From assembly GCF_001949145.1 (NCBI RefSeq), contig NW_019091376.1:1544314-1608313 (forward strand): a stretch of DNA of 64,000 bases. Direction: 5' to 3'. The notes beneath the pieces were generated by a model. That model did no database searches, was not told the origin of the DNA, and was given only the letters and a program-made list of their open reading frames with translations. This document shows, in pieces, positions 26,301 through 43,994 of the stretch; positions within the stretch are counted from its first letter, which is position 1; each line of letters starts with the position of its first letter. This DNA comes from Acanthaster planci. Its lineage: Eukaryota; Echinodermata; Asteroidea; Valvatida; Acanthasteridae. Position numbers and translations under genes: made by a program.

Positions 26301-29300
26301 TGCTTTACAGTTTAACTGAATTGGATTCATGACACATCCTGCCGTAAGTGGCAAAATAGTGCACTATTGGACTATTTTTTGTGCTTTACAGTTTAACTGA
26401 ATTGGATTCATGACACATCCTGCCGTAAGTGGCAAAATAGTGCATAAAAAGAGCAAAATGAGGTAAAATGTGGGATTTTAAGTGTGAACTTGTCTCACTC
26501 TTAAGAACAAGAGATATTGGCTAACAAAGAGAGGCTGCCGCAAAATGTACGCATCGTACTTCAGCTCATCCCTAATCGGTTCCATTCGCGCTGACAATAA
26601 TCTACTCTTTCAGTAGCCCTAAAAATCCTGAAACATAAATAAAAAGATGTTTTCCCAATGATAATTCTCTCCCTGGCTTACACTTGCTGACATTGGTCGT
26701 GTTAAAGATCTGTAACTTCCAAACTGAGCAAGGCACACGAAGTTGCTCCAGAAACAGACGGTAAATTTCTCTTCGTTGACTTCGGACAGTTTTCTGAGAT
26801 GATTTCTTTTGGGTCAAAAATGCGTTTTGAAAATCTCAAATATATTGTCAAATAATCTGGAAAACAAACTAAGTAGAGCAGGGCCAACTGTCCTAACCCC
26901 CCCCCCTTCCGCTCGCCCCCAGCCATTAATAACCTGCATCGCCACCCCACGAATCTGACCGGCACGCGACCCACACACGCCGGTCATTTCCCGTCTACTG
27001 TGCACCCAGTGTCGAGTGTCCGACAGTACATGTAAAAAGCTTCAGAACCTGTTGCTCGCCGCATTCCATTGCCGTAAAAGGCAAAGTCTCATGCCGAGCT
27101 GCAGCGCGCCTGGTCAGGCGGCATGCGAGTCGAAATTACGCTAAAATCAAGGCAAATCTACTGCGGCAGCGACCAGTTATTTCACTGCGAGTTTTTTGCC
27201 AGTGACATTTCGGAAAATTATACATGTTAGACAAGTACCATAGAAAACGGTGTGATGTGGTTTAAATACTAATAGTAACACAAGATGATTATAACTCTAC
27301 GGAAATAAACTCCTTTGACTCATGCAATATTTTGAAATAAAAACGAATCCTGACACCCTCACCTTCGAGATTTGGCTTAGTGTAAATCTTGGAATTTCGG
27401 AAGCTCTCTTTCTATGGCACACTTTCTTCATTTTAGATTTCAATAGCATTGGTGCTTTTTGTCGGAATTTATAGATCAGCCAAACATCCGAAAACCATAA
27501 TACCAAGCTATAAATTACTGGGGTTGAATAACATCTTTTCTTTGCATTTTAGGGCAAGGTTGGGATATTCCTTTTGCTTTAGTTAACTTTTCTTTGTATT
27601 AAAAGACTTTTATGGTTTGTTTTAAATTAATTTTATTGCTTTGTGGCTGATCTGTGAATCAAGCACCATGCCGCAAACAGCACAGTTTCCTTGTCATAAA
27701 TTCAAGACTTGGTATTTGGACCAAGAAAAAAATTTCCAGCGAAAAAACAGGCGTCATCGTGTGGATCTAAACGTACAACATAAGAAACCCAGGAATGAAG
27801 TGCTCAAGTCCCACTCTGTCCCTCTGAATGCAACGAGGTATAACCACAGTCGTCTAGTGCATACCATGCCTTCCATGTGCACAAATCCTGGGGGATTAGG
27901 TACACAATGCCTCCACTTTTTGCCAAGAAGGATGGTCTATCGAATCTTCCCCCACTTTTTCTTAGTAAGAAAACAATACAGTAAATTGTAAAGCACTTCT
28001 TAGACTTCCCAAACATCATTGAAAATGTTTTAAAATGTTTCATTTGCATTCCTTAACCACTTTTGGAAATTAGAGAAATAAGTGTGCGGTAAACTTGCCA
28101 AAATCATACGTCAGCTGGGACTGGGACACGGAAAAAAAATCGACCCTGGGTCACATGCACTGTGTCCAGCACGCGGATTCTCCTTCGGGAGCGACCGGCC
28201 AACATCCGATTTTTAATTTAAAAACAAAACAAACACGATCTGTAACTACCGTGTTTCAATTCATTTAAACATTTACCATCGGACCATTATAGGTATTTTA
28301 TCGAGCCACCTGACTTCACATTCATTTCGTCTGCAGCCCCGTAATTACCAGAAGCTTGAACTCTAAAAGTGGGCTTCATTCTAGAAGCTGGATCTGATGT
28401 AGCTCTGGTGGACTCAAATTGAGCGGGATCACTAAATTGAGGGCTAGTAAAATCATGAAGTCGAGCCGAGATTCTGGACCATTTCAATGGAAAGCAACGC
28501 CACGATCAGTGGCTGGATAATATGTAGTTACCAGTCCTGATCTCTCTTTCGTTTCCAGCCGCCGCATCTGCAGGTTTTATTCCATGCTCTATTTTAATGT
28601 TTTTAGCAAGCTCAGACCAAGGACAAGGGAGCACAGCTGCGCACATGACTGACAAGTACCGGGGCAGTGCTTTGACCAAACCCAAAAAGCCACAAGCAAT
28701 TTGTAAGTCGCCGGTCAATTCCCTCCCCCCCCCGTCAAGTCCGAAGCCTGTCTAGAGTCATATTTGGCATGGAACCTTAACACTTTTTCTGACATCCTAT
28801 ATTGATGATCTAACCTGTAATGTGTTGCAAGATTGGTCTCATTTGCAAGGGCGTAAATCCCAGTGTCTATCCACCTACACACGTTTTGAGGAGAGAACAG
28901 AATTTAAGCACTTTGTAAAGAATTTTTCGGACTTCCCAACGATTAAAATATATCAAATGTCACTCAAAAAGGAGAAAGTAATTTTAAAAATCCATAACTA
29001 CGTTATGTTGATGTTAGATTCTGCACGAATGTACATTCATATTACAGCTGTACATCTGTATCACGGACATCGCCCCCTATATAATGTAAATGGTGTCCCC
29101 GCCCCGCTTTTCAAATTTCTATGGCCGGGCAAGTCATCCCCCCATCCCCATCCCCGATCTCCTCCTCCCAATTTTTGGCACAAATTTAAGCCAATGGTTA
29201 TTTGTCTGTCAAATATCTGCTCTTAGAACCCCTCTTCCACCACTGGCGAGGAAGATGCAGGTCGGTGGGAATTTTTTCAACGGGGTATGGCTCGTGACAC

Positions 29301-29927
29301 GCCTGTCTCGAAGCCGGGCTTGTCGCCGGGGATGCTTCCCCCCTCCCGTGGGGACTTCAAAACGGGTACGAAAGGCAAAAGGGAGAAAGAAACGACAAGG
29401 AGTGAGTTGAAAGGGGAGGACACTCAAGTTAATTTGCTTGAAAGAAAACTCGAATTGGACCCTCACCGTTAACTTTTTATCACTGATGAGGGGAAAAAAA
29501 TGGTTATCTCCCCTCCCTTGAAACAAAACCAAGCCACGCTGATGATTTTCCGATCAGACCTCAATGTTGGAAAATGGGGCTTGCCTTTGAAGGGCAAGTG
29601 TGAGAGACTGAATGTGGGCACAGTTGGCCCATATCCCACTCCCCCAAACCATAAAGTTTGCGTGTGTTAATTCGCGGATACAATAGGAGAGCACTGTCCT
29701 AATTCAAGGCAAATTCTCTGAAAATCTACATGACCAAACATAACATTGTTTTTGTTTGAAAGGCCTCAGGGACTTGGGGCTCCAAACTTTGTTAATTTTA
29801 CAATGGGGCTTTTTTCAAAATTCAATCGGGCTTCCATATATAGGTGTTCCGCCATACACACCTTGGAAACAGCCAGCTCAGTGCGCCCTCAAGAGACGAG
29901 GGGTAATTAGCGGGCTAAAAACTCAAC
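23324..29927. other. Intergenic: upstream of Scratch and upstream of NUDT21
   Basis: About 6.6 kb between two divergently transcribed genes. Open frames reach 134 codons (for example 25636-26040 plus) without recognisable domains. An exact 81-bp tandem duplication lies at 26285-26444. The left part is the likely promoter side of Scratch and the last few hundred bases are the NUDT21 promoter side. Confidence 0.5.
26285..26444. repeat. Two-copy perfect tandem repeat, 81-bp period
   Basis: The segment beginning ATTGGACTATTTTTTGTGC at 26285 repeats at 26366. The shared 79 bases look identical in both copies, so the duplication is recent or is an assembly artefact. Confidence 0.9.
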
Positions 29928-34726
<4,799 letters not shown>

Positions 34727-37700
34727 GGCCGCTGGTGAGGGAGGGCAAGGTTGATGCACAGACCTTGGTACGCTCAAAGTCCTGCATGGAAGTGGAATTC
34801 TCCAGGCCACGACCAATTTCACAAAGCAGCTTAGCTGGGAAATTTGTTGAGCACAGAAAATATTTCCTAGCGGCAACAGGTTACCGGCCAAAAAATCACA
34901 GCATCTGTATCACGTCCGACTGGTGCTCTGCTAACTTTGGCTTGACACTTGCTCAGCAAGTTTTTTCATTGAGCCGCTCTGTGAAATTGGGTCCAGTTTC
35001 TAAACCAATGAAGGAGGACTGTGAAAAGTTGGTTTACACGTTTATTTTTTAGCATCGTGGTCAATTGTCATCGCCCTGAAACGTTTGTATCACTGTTACT
35101 TGTACATTTGGACCCTCTGTCAACTTAGACAAATTGAAATTGCCCAACATGGTTCATCGCTGGGCAGTCAGTGGCCTAGGTAATTCCTAGCTTTTGCGTA
35201 AGATGGCGGAAGACTTTGAGCTTGTTTGGGGACAATCAGAGTTAACTTTCCCAAGAGGCTATGAGATATTGATCTTTATACCTCACACCAGAGGCAATGT
35301 TACTGTGTGACAGACACTCGTGGGTTCATCATCATTGAGCTTGAGTCACAGAATTACTTCTGAAAATAATCTCCAAGTCAAGGGATTAGCATCAGTCTTC
35401 ACTGGTGTCTGATCATCCATGAGGTTGGAAATTTATGAGAAGCATGATAGATAGGACTACCAAAACAAGTTCTCTAGTGCATGTAAGAAGCATTTCAGGA
35501 CTTTTCAACTTCGGAGCTTTTGTAGCTTGTGTGCACAGCACTGAAAATATGGAATTTCAGTTTCTTTTGTGGCAGAATCACCCTTTTTTGTTTACATATG
35601 GTTGGAACAGTCCTTTCTGTCATGCTGATGACACCAGGGCTCAGTCTTCGGCTGAGTGATTGGAGTGGCTAGCTAGTGCTTTCCATTGAGTACTATCCCA
35701 AGTCAAACATCTGGGGCAGCCCGTGTCAAATCTGACCTGGCCACAAATTTGCCACGGGTAGAGTGCCAAGTAATAAGGAGCTTGTATTAACCTCAGACGA
35801 CTTTCTGGGACGTTCCTCTCCAATCAGGGGTTTTTATTCTCTCTAAAGATCTTTGGCTTCCCTCAAGTTGTTTGTCTCACGATAAAGGCCTCAGTTGAGG
35901 TTATGGGATGATACTTTGGAAATGAACTCGGGGAACGCAAGTGAACTGAAAAAATTAATTCAGGTGGTATTTTGTCGGTTTGGTTTTATTTGAAACATTT
36001 GGCCAATTGGCTTCTTTTTAATGATTCCTTGTCTTACAGGAGATGTAGCTTTTTGTATGATGTCGTTTGTACAGTAGTCTAGATGTAGCTGCTACCAGAA
36101 CTGTTTGGTTGGTCGGTGGAGTTTCACAGGAAGCCATGTTTGAGGATGATTGCTTGAACCCACAGTGTAGTCTGAGCTTGAGGAACTCCATCGTTACTAA
36201 TGTACAGTGGGGCACATCATCCTCCAGCACAGCTGCCTGTGAAAACTCTTCATCATGTGACAAGCAAGTGTTGTGAATTCAGAAGAGCTGACTGTTGTTC
36301 ACGTTACATGCATGTAGTGCAACACGTCTGGACCTTGCCACAGTTGGTGTCACGGAGAGACCAAGTTGGTATTTGATTGGGCGCTTAGACAGTCTTGCTT
36401 TGTATTACACCAATCAGGTCCCTGTAAATATTAATAACCTGGGCAGTTCCAAGGCCGTCACACGATGGTGATCCTAAGATTTTCAGACACAGACTCCACA
36501 TTCCAAATTGGTTGATGAATGTCTTCATTCTCTTTCTGCCAATCCAAAAAAGGGCGTCTCGTTCACCAGTTCTTGTTTTTTTCTGACATTTGATATGAAC
36601 GACTCTGCTCACGAAATGCCCATCTTTTAATATAATGGAGAGTAACATGCCATCATACCCAACATGTAGACATTAAAACGAATTCAAATTGAGACCTTTT
36701 GTGCTTGTCCTGCAGTTTTGTTTGTACAGTATAACTTCTGACTTTTTTCTGACGGTTTGATATACACGACTCTGCTCACGAAATGAAGACCATCGTTTAA
36801 TGTCATGGAGAGTAACATACCATCATACTCAATATTTAGCAATTAAAAGAAATTCATGTTGATGCCTCTGTTATTTGCCTTGTGATTATTTTGTTGATCT
36901 CTAGGAAGTACATGTAACTGTGTTGCTAGGAGGGAGATTCTACAAAAATGAAAGTTCGATATCACCAATTTTGATCTTTCTCCAGCAAACTCCTTTTTTT
37001 AAGCCAACGCAAAGATGAACAAGTGTAAGTCTAAATTGGGGATACGGTGAATGAATTACACCGAGTGTCCGCAAATCTGTATGTACGGGTCGTTGGCATG
37101 GTCGCTGTCAAACTGGGGGAAGGTACATGTACGCGTACCTGTTGTTCGTACACCTGTACATAGTCGGTACGGATATCATGTTTGCCACGAACGAGTCCTT
37201 CGTACGATCATACGTCAAATACGCTCAGCGTGAGTAGTCTTAGTTTAGTTGTAAACGCAAGGTGAGCTGTCATAGTAATCCCCATTTCCCGTATTGTCAT
37301 CACCACCGGCGCTTCCTCCTGCCGCGGGGAATTGGCATTTCTTTGTGATGATCACGCACACAACGGCACGATGGTGAAACCGGCTGATGCGAGGACACCG
37401 AGGATGAGTTCCCGTATACCACTGCTACTTTCACGTTTTCTTGGAGTTGGAACACACATCAATTTTTACACATTTAAAATGTTAAGGATTTCTTTATTAG
37501 CATATCTACTGCGGTATTCACAGGTTGTTTCTCATAATCGATTTCCCTGTCCATGAGTGTATTGACTATCTGTTAATTTGCCATCGGTGTGTTGGTTTTG
37601 AAATTTTCTTGATCTGCTGGCTTCCGTTATAATTACACCTATTCTGTTTTCGTGAACATTAGAAATTAATTCATAGTACGTCGAAAAAAACAAGACTTCT

Positions 37701-38283
37701 GGTGACGATGGCGATTCTAACACTGTGTGAACCACTAACCAACCAATGAAAGTGGTTAATTCGGCAACGTAGCAGCGTTTTCATCGCTTTCATCTCCGCA
37801 ATTGTTGTTTCCATTATTGATAAGAAAGAGATCAATGCATCGATTATTGGCGCAACAATATTCTGCCGATCCACAGGAACCGTTTATTGCTAGATGGGAA
37901 GCTCAAAATTTGTAATTTTTAATGGAATGTGCATTTGACGGGCTGTTGTGTATACTGAAGGTGAGTGGTGTGTAACGCAGTTTTTGTATGGACATGAGCC
38001 TATGTACATGTAACAAGGATTTTGAAAGAGTCGTCCATGAGACCCCCTTCCTCCGGGACTGAGAGTCTAGCTATGCCACAGATTGGAGTGTGCTTTGGAG
38101 GCTTTCGTGGGGGGGGGTTCAGTTTGTGGATATTGTGGGTTTGCACGTTGGAAAATAGTCTCTGGACTGGACCAAGGGTGAGGTTTTAGATGCTAGGTAA
38201 ATAGAGGGTTTTGGAAAGGTTTGAGGATTTGGGTTGATGTTTCTGGTTGAACTTGGTGATTGGTACATGTGTGGGGTTTGACG
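34727..38283. other. NUDT21 3' side and intergenic DNA
   Basis: Begins with the NUDT21 3' UTR, whose end I cannot place. No gene is recognised in the remaining 3 kb. It contains the two-copy repeat at 36577-36870. Confidence 0.5.
36577..36870. repeat. Two-copy diverged tandem repeat, about 167-bp spacing
   Basis: The block containing GACTCTGCTCACGAAATG at 36601 recurs at 36768, followed in both copies by TGGAGAGTAACAT and CCATCATAC. The copies have diverged by substitutions and small indels, so the duplication is older than the 81-bp one at 26285. Confidence 0.85.
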
Positions 38284-38472
38284 TTTGGGGTCTCCGATGG
38301 AGCTTCCGCTGATCTCCCCAGTTAATGAATGTGACCTCTTGTCGTAGATTTGCAGATAGTCTCCGCTGCAGTCGAGTTCATCACATTCGATATCCAATCG
38401 TTGGAAAGTAAGCAAGACTTGACGATCGTCTTAAGCTGTAATGGTGAGGTTGCAGCCTAGGTCGTTCTCGTA
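38284..38472 (-). pseudogene. CUB-domain fragment with in-frame stop
   Basis: Minus-strand translation reads YENDLGCNLTITA, stop, then DDRQVLLTFQRLDIE, CDELDCSGDYLQIYD and SLTGEISGSS. This follows the CUB pattern (Asn-x-x-Cys, hydrophobic F-x-x-[FL]-x-[LI]-E, Cys, Gly-D-x-[LI]-x-[IV]-x-D). The TAA falls between strands of the fold with no acceptor site that would remove it in frame. The usual following segment (Cys-Gly, then Ser-x-x-F) is not recognisable. It is probably a relic or a sequencing-damaged exon of a secreted or membrane CUB protein; no partner exons were found. Confidence 0.5.
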
Positions 38473-39508
38473 GTAGAAGCGGGATTATGGAAATCAGAAC
38501 GCCCCCACTGCTCTAGGCAAAGATGGTACCGGTGCAGTGATCGGCCATGTACTCTGTTGAGATTCGTAGGGCAAGACAAAAATTCGTTCTAACTTGGTTA
38601 GGCAGTAACCCGCTAAATAATGTAGACAATTTAAATCTGTTTTGATAGCAACTCGGTCACGCCATCGTTCATCGGGAAAAGTAAAGATCATGTTGGTATG
38701 GTCTTGTGGAGTTCAACTGAGTTACCCCGTAGGCTACAATGCCAATCAACGGTTAATAAACGTCCCAACGATATAGCACCAGTCCTACTAGGTTACAGAC
38801 CAGTCATTAGCTCCCACAACAGTGAGAAAAAGCACCACTTCAAAAAGTAAAGGTAATGTATTTACACGTTCTCAGGTTGTACAAGACGCACGTCAAATTA
38901 AAGCTCTTTTCCTCGTCTTTTATGATCTTGCAGTTTCATTTTCTTAACTGATGACTTTTGAAGATGTCTGTCTTCAGAGATGATCAAACCTCAGAACTGT
39001 CATCAGGCCCATCGCCATGTCGAAACTTGATGCCCATAGTACAATCCATTGCAAAATACAGCGATTTGGAGGGCCCCCTTTGGTCCAATACTTTCCAAAA
39101 ATACAATCTGGCAGTTCTGGCAGATTCCATCTTCCTTTATACAAACCATTCAGTTCTAATGCCACGAAATGCTCTAATAGCAGAGAATTTGACGGCATAC
39201 AAAACGTGATTCGGTCCGCGCAGGCAACTTTGGACCTATTTACTGGCCTGCTACCCTAACGATAGTGGGGTGATCGCAATCATATGGTTCTGTTGTTGGC
39301 TGGCTCTAGTTGGTAAGTCGATGAAAAAGGTCCTTTAGGTTGTTGTGGCTAATAATAATTGGTATTTTCATGAAAATAACTACGCCGATTTGATTGTTTC
39401 TCCATCCCACTGCCATAGCTGGACGTACTACATCACCAAACAGCACGATGTAAACGCAACACCCATATGCAATGTATAAGTCACTCACATGAAAGTGCCT
39501 GTCTTCAG

Positions 39509-39716
39509 CAGCGGCGTAGCCACGTGGGGGGCGGCTTGGGGCCACGTGCCCCCCACAAATTCTCGGTGCCCCCCCCCAAAAAAAACCGGAGGGGTGGACA
39601 TTGAACAAGGCTAACAAAAACTTGCCCCCAAATAACACAACATTGAAAGCTGGCCCCCCCCCATGATGCTAGTGCCCCTTTGTGCCCCCACCAGTAAAAT
39701 CTTAGCTACGCCACTG
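39509..39716. mobile_element. hAT-type non-autonomous miniature transposon (MITE)
   Basis: A 208-bp element begins CAGCGGCGTAGCCACG and ends CTTAGCTACGCCACTG, so the ends are imperfect inverted copies opening with CAG. It is flanked by an exact 8-bp duplication GTCTTCAG at 39501-39508 and 39717-39724. An 8-bp target duplication with CAG-starting ends is characteristic of the hAT superfamily. There is no transposase; the interior is C/G-run rich. Confidence 0.85.
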
Positions 39717-41352
39717 GTCTTCAGTGACTGGTTTCCATGTTTCAAGCACCTCAGACATGACATTTTTGGGTCGATAATTCATTGTAATACCAAGACTGCT
39801 CAGAATGCAGTTTGGAAGCATACGTCTGACTTACCAATGTCCTCCGTCCAGCACAGAGGCAAGAGTAGAACCCAGACAAGGTTGCTACTCTGCGGGAATA
39901 TTCTCATGATCACGGTCGGGGCTCTTAATTAATCCTAATAGTCCAAAATCTTCCGATTTCAGTATGATTTTACATACAGCCTAGAGAGATGGGGTTGTAA
40001 AGTATGCAAGAGAGAATGCATCGACAATAATTTCCCATGTGGGCGAACATCTCAACAACTGACTGGCATGTAAAGCGCGCAAAATTACGGTGCAGGTTGT
40101 GTGTCGAATTCTTCTCTGTAGAAAACCAGCAAGTCTCAGCATATTCCTGCTCCTGTTTTTGAGTAATGTGGATGTGCCTAGCTCAGTCTTCAGTTTATGT
40201 CTGTTCAGGGTACACCACTAAAAATAAATTCCCGTAGACAGCAATGATAAATCCCCACACTTCACAATTATTTTAAAACTCTCATAGGTGTCCAGGCTGC
40301 ACAGAAAAACGATGATCGACATGTCCCCTTTCATTTTCCTTTCAATTTTTGGGGGGTTGACCGATGAATATTTGAGAAATTTTCGCCATAAGCAGACCAC
40401 CCCTAAAGTGAAGAAAATGTCCCTGCCCAAAAAAGTAGCCATTTTTAAAAACCATCCCTCTGCAAAACGGCCAATAGTGTCACTTTCAGACCAGACTGCA
40501 TCCAAATTGCTCAGAATTTGAAGCCCAGGGTCCGGGCCAGGGGTTCAGTGCCATAATTCTCCAATTACTCAATTTCATGGCTCTCAGGAGTTTCTCATAT
40601 AGCATATTTTGAGTGTATAACTTTTATTAAGGAGCTCGGCGGACATATTTTGGGCCTTTTTGCAAGGGTGCACCCTTCACTGAGGAGTCGCCTCACTACC
40701 GTAAGTCTGGCAACTTGAACCACGGAACCCTTCTGTAGGTACTCCACAGACTAGTCTGGCTTCAGATATGTATGCATAGAAATCAGATACTTCCAGAACA
40801 GGAAGTAGAAACCAGCCACATACTTTTCTTGTAGGAAAATATCCCAAGAGGGAGTGACTGAACTTTATACACACGTAGAAGCTGTGCATTCACAACATAG
40901 GTCTATACACCGTTTAGGTGAGCAAGCCAAAGTTATTACAACAGCACGGTTGAGATTTGTTCTGAAATAATGCACGAGTTGTTGAAGGCGGATTGCAACG
41001 TAACGATCCGTAGTAGTGACAATGTCCACCTTATTTGGTAACATCGCAGGCATAGAAGTGATTATTTGACATGGAAGAGACCACTCCAACACACCCTACA
41101 CCACAACATGTTCAACTTTGCTCTCGGAATAAGTATTTTCTATTTTTATGCTTTACTTGTCTCTCACAAAAAAAATTAACAAAGCAGTTATCATTGTCTT
41201 GTTTCACTTTGCAGGCAAAGTTCCCTGAAACCTTTATTTGCGGTGTGTGTACCCTTGACATATTGAATATTGTGTACACGGAATTTGGTGAGTGTACAGA
41301 TTGAGGCAACATACAAAATTATTGCATATTCATGAATCCTAACTTGTTGATT

Positions 41353-41430
41353 ATATCAACAAGATTATTTTTCACCATTGTATTCAAGGAAATCATAGCC
41401 TTTAATGTCAAACCGTTTAAATATCAACCG
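41353..41430. repeat. 78-bp duplicated block, copy 1
   Basis: Nearly identical (two mismatches noted) to 45264-45341, in the same orientation. It marks the left side of the segmental duplication that includes the small membrane protein genes. Confidence 0.85.
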
Positions 41431-41520
41431 CATATGCAGCAAGGTATAAGGCGGAGAGAACCCTCCCCTGCTTTGTGTTGGTCATTGTCTCGCAGGAATC
41501 TGGGGAATTCCTTTCAGACA

Positions 41521-42003
41521 NNNNNNNNNNNNNNNNNNNNNNNNNNNNNNNNNNNNNNNNNNNNNNNNNNNNNNNNNNNNNNNNNNNNNNNNNNNNNNNN
41601 NNNNNNNNNNNNNNNNNNNNNNNNNNNNNNNNNNNNNNNNNNNNNNNNNNNNNNNNNNNNNNNNNNNNNNNNNNNNNNNNNNNNNNNNNNNNNNNNNNNN
41701 NNNNNNNNNNNNNNNNNNNNNNNNNNNNNNNNNNNNNNNNNNNNNNNNNNNNNNNNNNNNNNNNNNNNNNNNNNNNNNNNNNNNNNNNNNNNNNNNNNNN
41801 NNNNNNNNNNNNNNNNNNNNNNNNNNNNNNNNNNNNNNNNNNNNNNNNNNNNNNNNNNNNNNNNNNNNNNNNNNNNNNNNNNNNNNNNNNNNNNNNNNNN
41901 NNNNNNNNNNNNNNNNNNNNNNNNNNNNNNNNNNNNNNNNNNNNNNNNNNNNNNNNNNNNNNNNNNNNNNNNNNNNNNNNNNNNNNNNNNNNNNNNNNNN
42001 NNN
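41521..42003. other. Assembly gap (483 N)
   Basis: A run of N. Sequence just right of it (42006-42285) matches 47335-47614, which lies next to a small membrane protein exon (46938-47278). The gap may therefore hide a second copy of that exon. Confidence 1.
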
Positions 42004-42005
42004 GT

Positions 42006-42285
42006 CAATGGCCACTATTGTTTAAGTGCATGCCTATGTATAATTCATGTGAATGCTATATCACTGAAGTCTGCAATTTTAAAAGACGCTCTGAATTCTA
42101 TGATATCCAAGGTAACTTAGCAAGTTGGTTTATTTTATGAAGTTCTACAGTTTTGCAAGGCAAATCATTTGAAAAACACAAAGTAGAAAAGACCGAAGTT
42201 CCCAAGGTTCAAAGTATGAAATAAGCACAAATACATTTCCACTAGTAGCTCTGGGAATAAGAGGATAAAAGGGGGTACGGCTTTT
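42006..42285. repeat. Segmental duplication block, copy 1
   Basis: About 280 bp nearly identical to 47335-47614, direct orientation. Similarity ends abruptly at the GGGGGTACG stretch in both copies. Confidence 0.9.
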
Positions 42286-43042
42286 TCCTTGGACGGTACA
42301 GTATTTTAGGGCCCAGTGGGTATTTCACAAGCTTTTACAGAACATGCAGATGTCATCAATGAACCGATCTTTCAACTTATCACGGCATACCTTCATTAAG
42401 AGCTTTCGCCCGGTCAGCAACCAGCACCAGAAGAAACCAGACGACTTCGTACTTCTGTGATAGAATCATTTGGTCATCAGTTGCTCACATATTACAGGCT
42501 TTTTCCACAGACTGATTCTGGAAAAACGCAGGCTTTTATCTAGCTGGACCATCTATAAGGTGTCGCCAATACGCCCAATAGACATACGCCTGTTTACACT
42601 GACCTCCATTTTAAAATGTGATTTGGCACACAGGATTTTTTACCTTCGAGAGCAATACTTTGGACACTCCATTTGAACTTACCCACCCATGAATGCAGAC
42701 AATTAACCCTTTTGGAATCTAGTGGACTGGTACATGACCCTGTAGTGCCATAGAGCAGTATCCGGCAGAAAGCCCTAGTGAGTTATTTGGCGCTTCACTC
42801 GATGTTAGACATGTAGCTGTTTTCAAATACATCTATGCCCCAGGACGCAATAAGTATATATTTCCTCCATATTGGCATAATTTAGCATACCCTTCCACAT
42901 AAGCTTATTTCATATAAAACAAGTTTCTGATAACCTTATTTGATACGTACATCAATCTAAAAAAGCTGTGATTCACATTTGTTTCATTTAAGTTATAGTT
43001 CAAGGCTCTGATTAAGAATACGAATATTTCCCTCGTTCAGTG
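42286..43042. other. Unique spacer between two duplicated blocks
   Basis: About 750 bp with no match to the corresponding interval of the other copy (47615-48704), and no recognisable gene. Confidence 0.5.
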
Positions 43043-43060
43043 GCCATCGCTGATACCCTT

Positions 43061-43335
43061 TCAAGAGTCGTGGTTGACTGGTTCCCGGTGACTGGTTCCT
43101 GTCCTTCCCTCATTCAGTACTGCGTCGGTTGTTGCATAGCCATGCCAGGCTGTTGCACTGGTGCGTGCGTCACCACTACGGACGATTTGCTGGGCCATTG
43201 GGAATGCCCTGCAACAGTAGCGGTAGAAGCAGCGCACAAACAGGACGGTGACAAGTACGCCAGAGACAGTTGAACCAATGCCAATGGCGACAGTGGCTCC
43301 AACGCCCAGTCGCCGTCGAAGTGCATTCACAATAT
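43061..43335 (-). pseudogene. Broken partial duplicate of the small Cys-rich membrane protein gene
   Basis: The counterpart of exon 2 at 48776-48981. It keeps the AACGTAG acceptor and a degraded helix (LGVGATVAIGIGS, then CFYRYCCR in place of CCCYHCCCK). After AQQ the copy carries 4 extra bases, so the frame shifts and the tail no longer encodes GMAMQQPTQY, although that DNA is still readable in another frame with its TGA at 43114. The shifted frame runs on to 43061. The matching signal-peptide exon is not part of the duplicated DNA. The loss of three cysteines, the signal exon and the tail frame all point to a pseudogene. Confidence 0.75.
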
Positions 43336-43362
43336 CTACGTTAGGAGGGAGATTATTACGCG

Positions 43363-43560
43363 TCAAAGCAGCTTTGGGGCCACTTTAGTACATGTTGCTG
43401 TATGATTCAATGAATTTATCACCCAGTTGCTTAAATAAGCCCGTTGTGAGTTATTGTTGAGTATAATTTGGTGCACTAAGTTATCTAATTGCACACAAAC
43501 ATAACATTTTGAATTCCCCAGACTAAAGACGCTGTTGCTATACTTCGTGATCCGGGGCAA
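43363..43560 (-). other. Conserved 65-codon ORF, inner partner of head-to-head pair, copy 1
   Basis: Starts MPRITKYSNSVFSLGNSK and ends TATCTKVAPKLL. Its twin at 49009-49206 differs by a single residue (Asp/Asn). It is also related, in inverted orientation, to the plus ORF at 43995-44189 (shared SNSVFS, NS, YV, V.L, Q and RAY positions). No known domain. It lies just upstream of the broken exon 2. Confidence 0.35.
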
Positions 43561-43994
43561 GCTTGTGGACTAATTCCTTTTTGACCGTCTTATCCATTGA
43601 TAACAGTGTATTGGTGCAAGGTGTCTGTTATGTAACTTAGCAAAAGGTATCCAGTTCGTGACTTCGTCACAAAGGCGGACGCGCCACGATTCGCAGGCTC
43701 CCATTGGACGATTGCAGAAGTTGCGCGTTAACTTCCAGTTCCATGTTGTTTCACGTAAACGGCGATCAATGCATGTAACCCTATAGAGTACCAAAGTGAA
43801 TACGTCACGCGCACAATTAGTGTGCAAAAGGCATTAGCGCGAGAACCAGCGCGTGAACCAACACGCACGCGTACTCCATTCGTTTGAACTGCTCTTTCTG
43901 GTTCACAGTGACGCCACACTTCGGTACTCTATGGGCGTGGGTTAAACCGAAGTGACGTAACACTTACGAACCGGATAGCAACAGTGTCTTTAGC

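Larger units (their letters stand above)
38473..41520. other. Intergenic DNA with a hAT-like miniature element
   Basis: About 3 kb with no recognisable gene. It holds the hAT-type element at 39509-39716 and, at 41353-41430, a 78-bp block repeated at 45264-45341. Confidence 0.5.
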
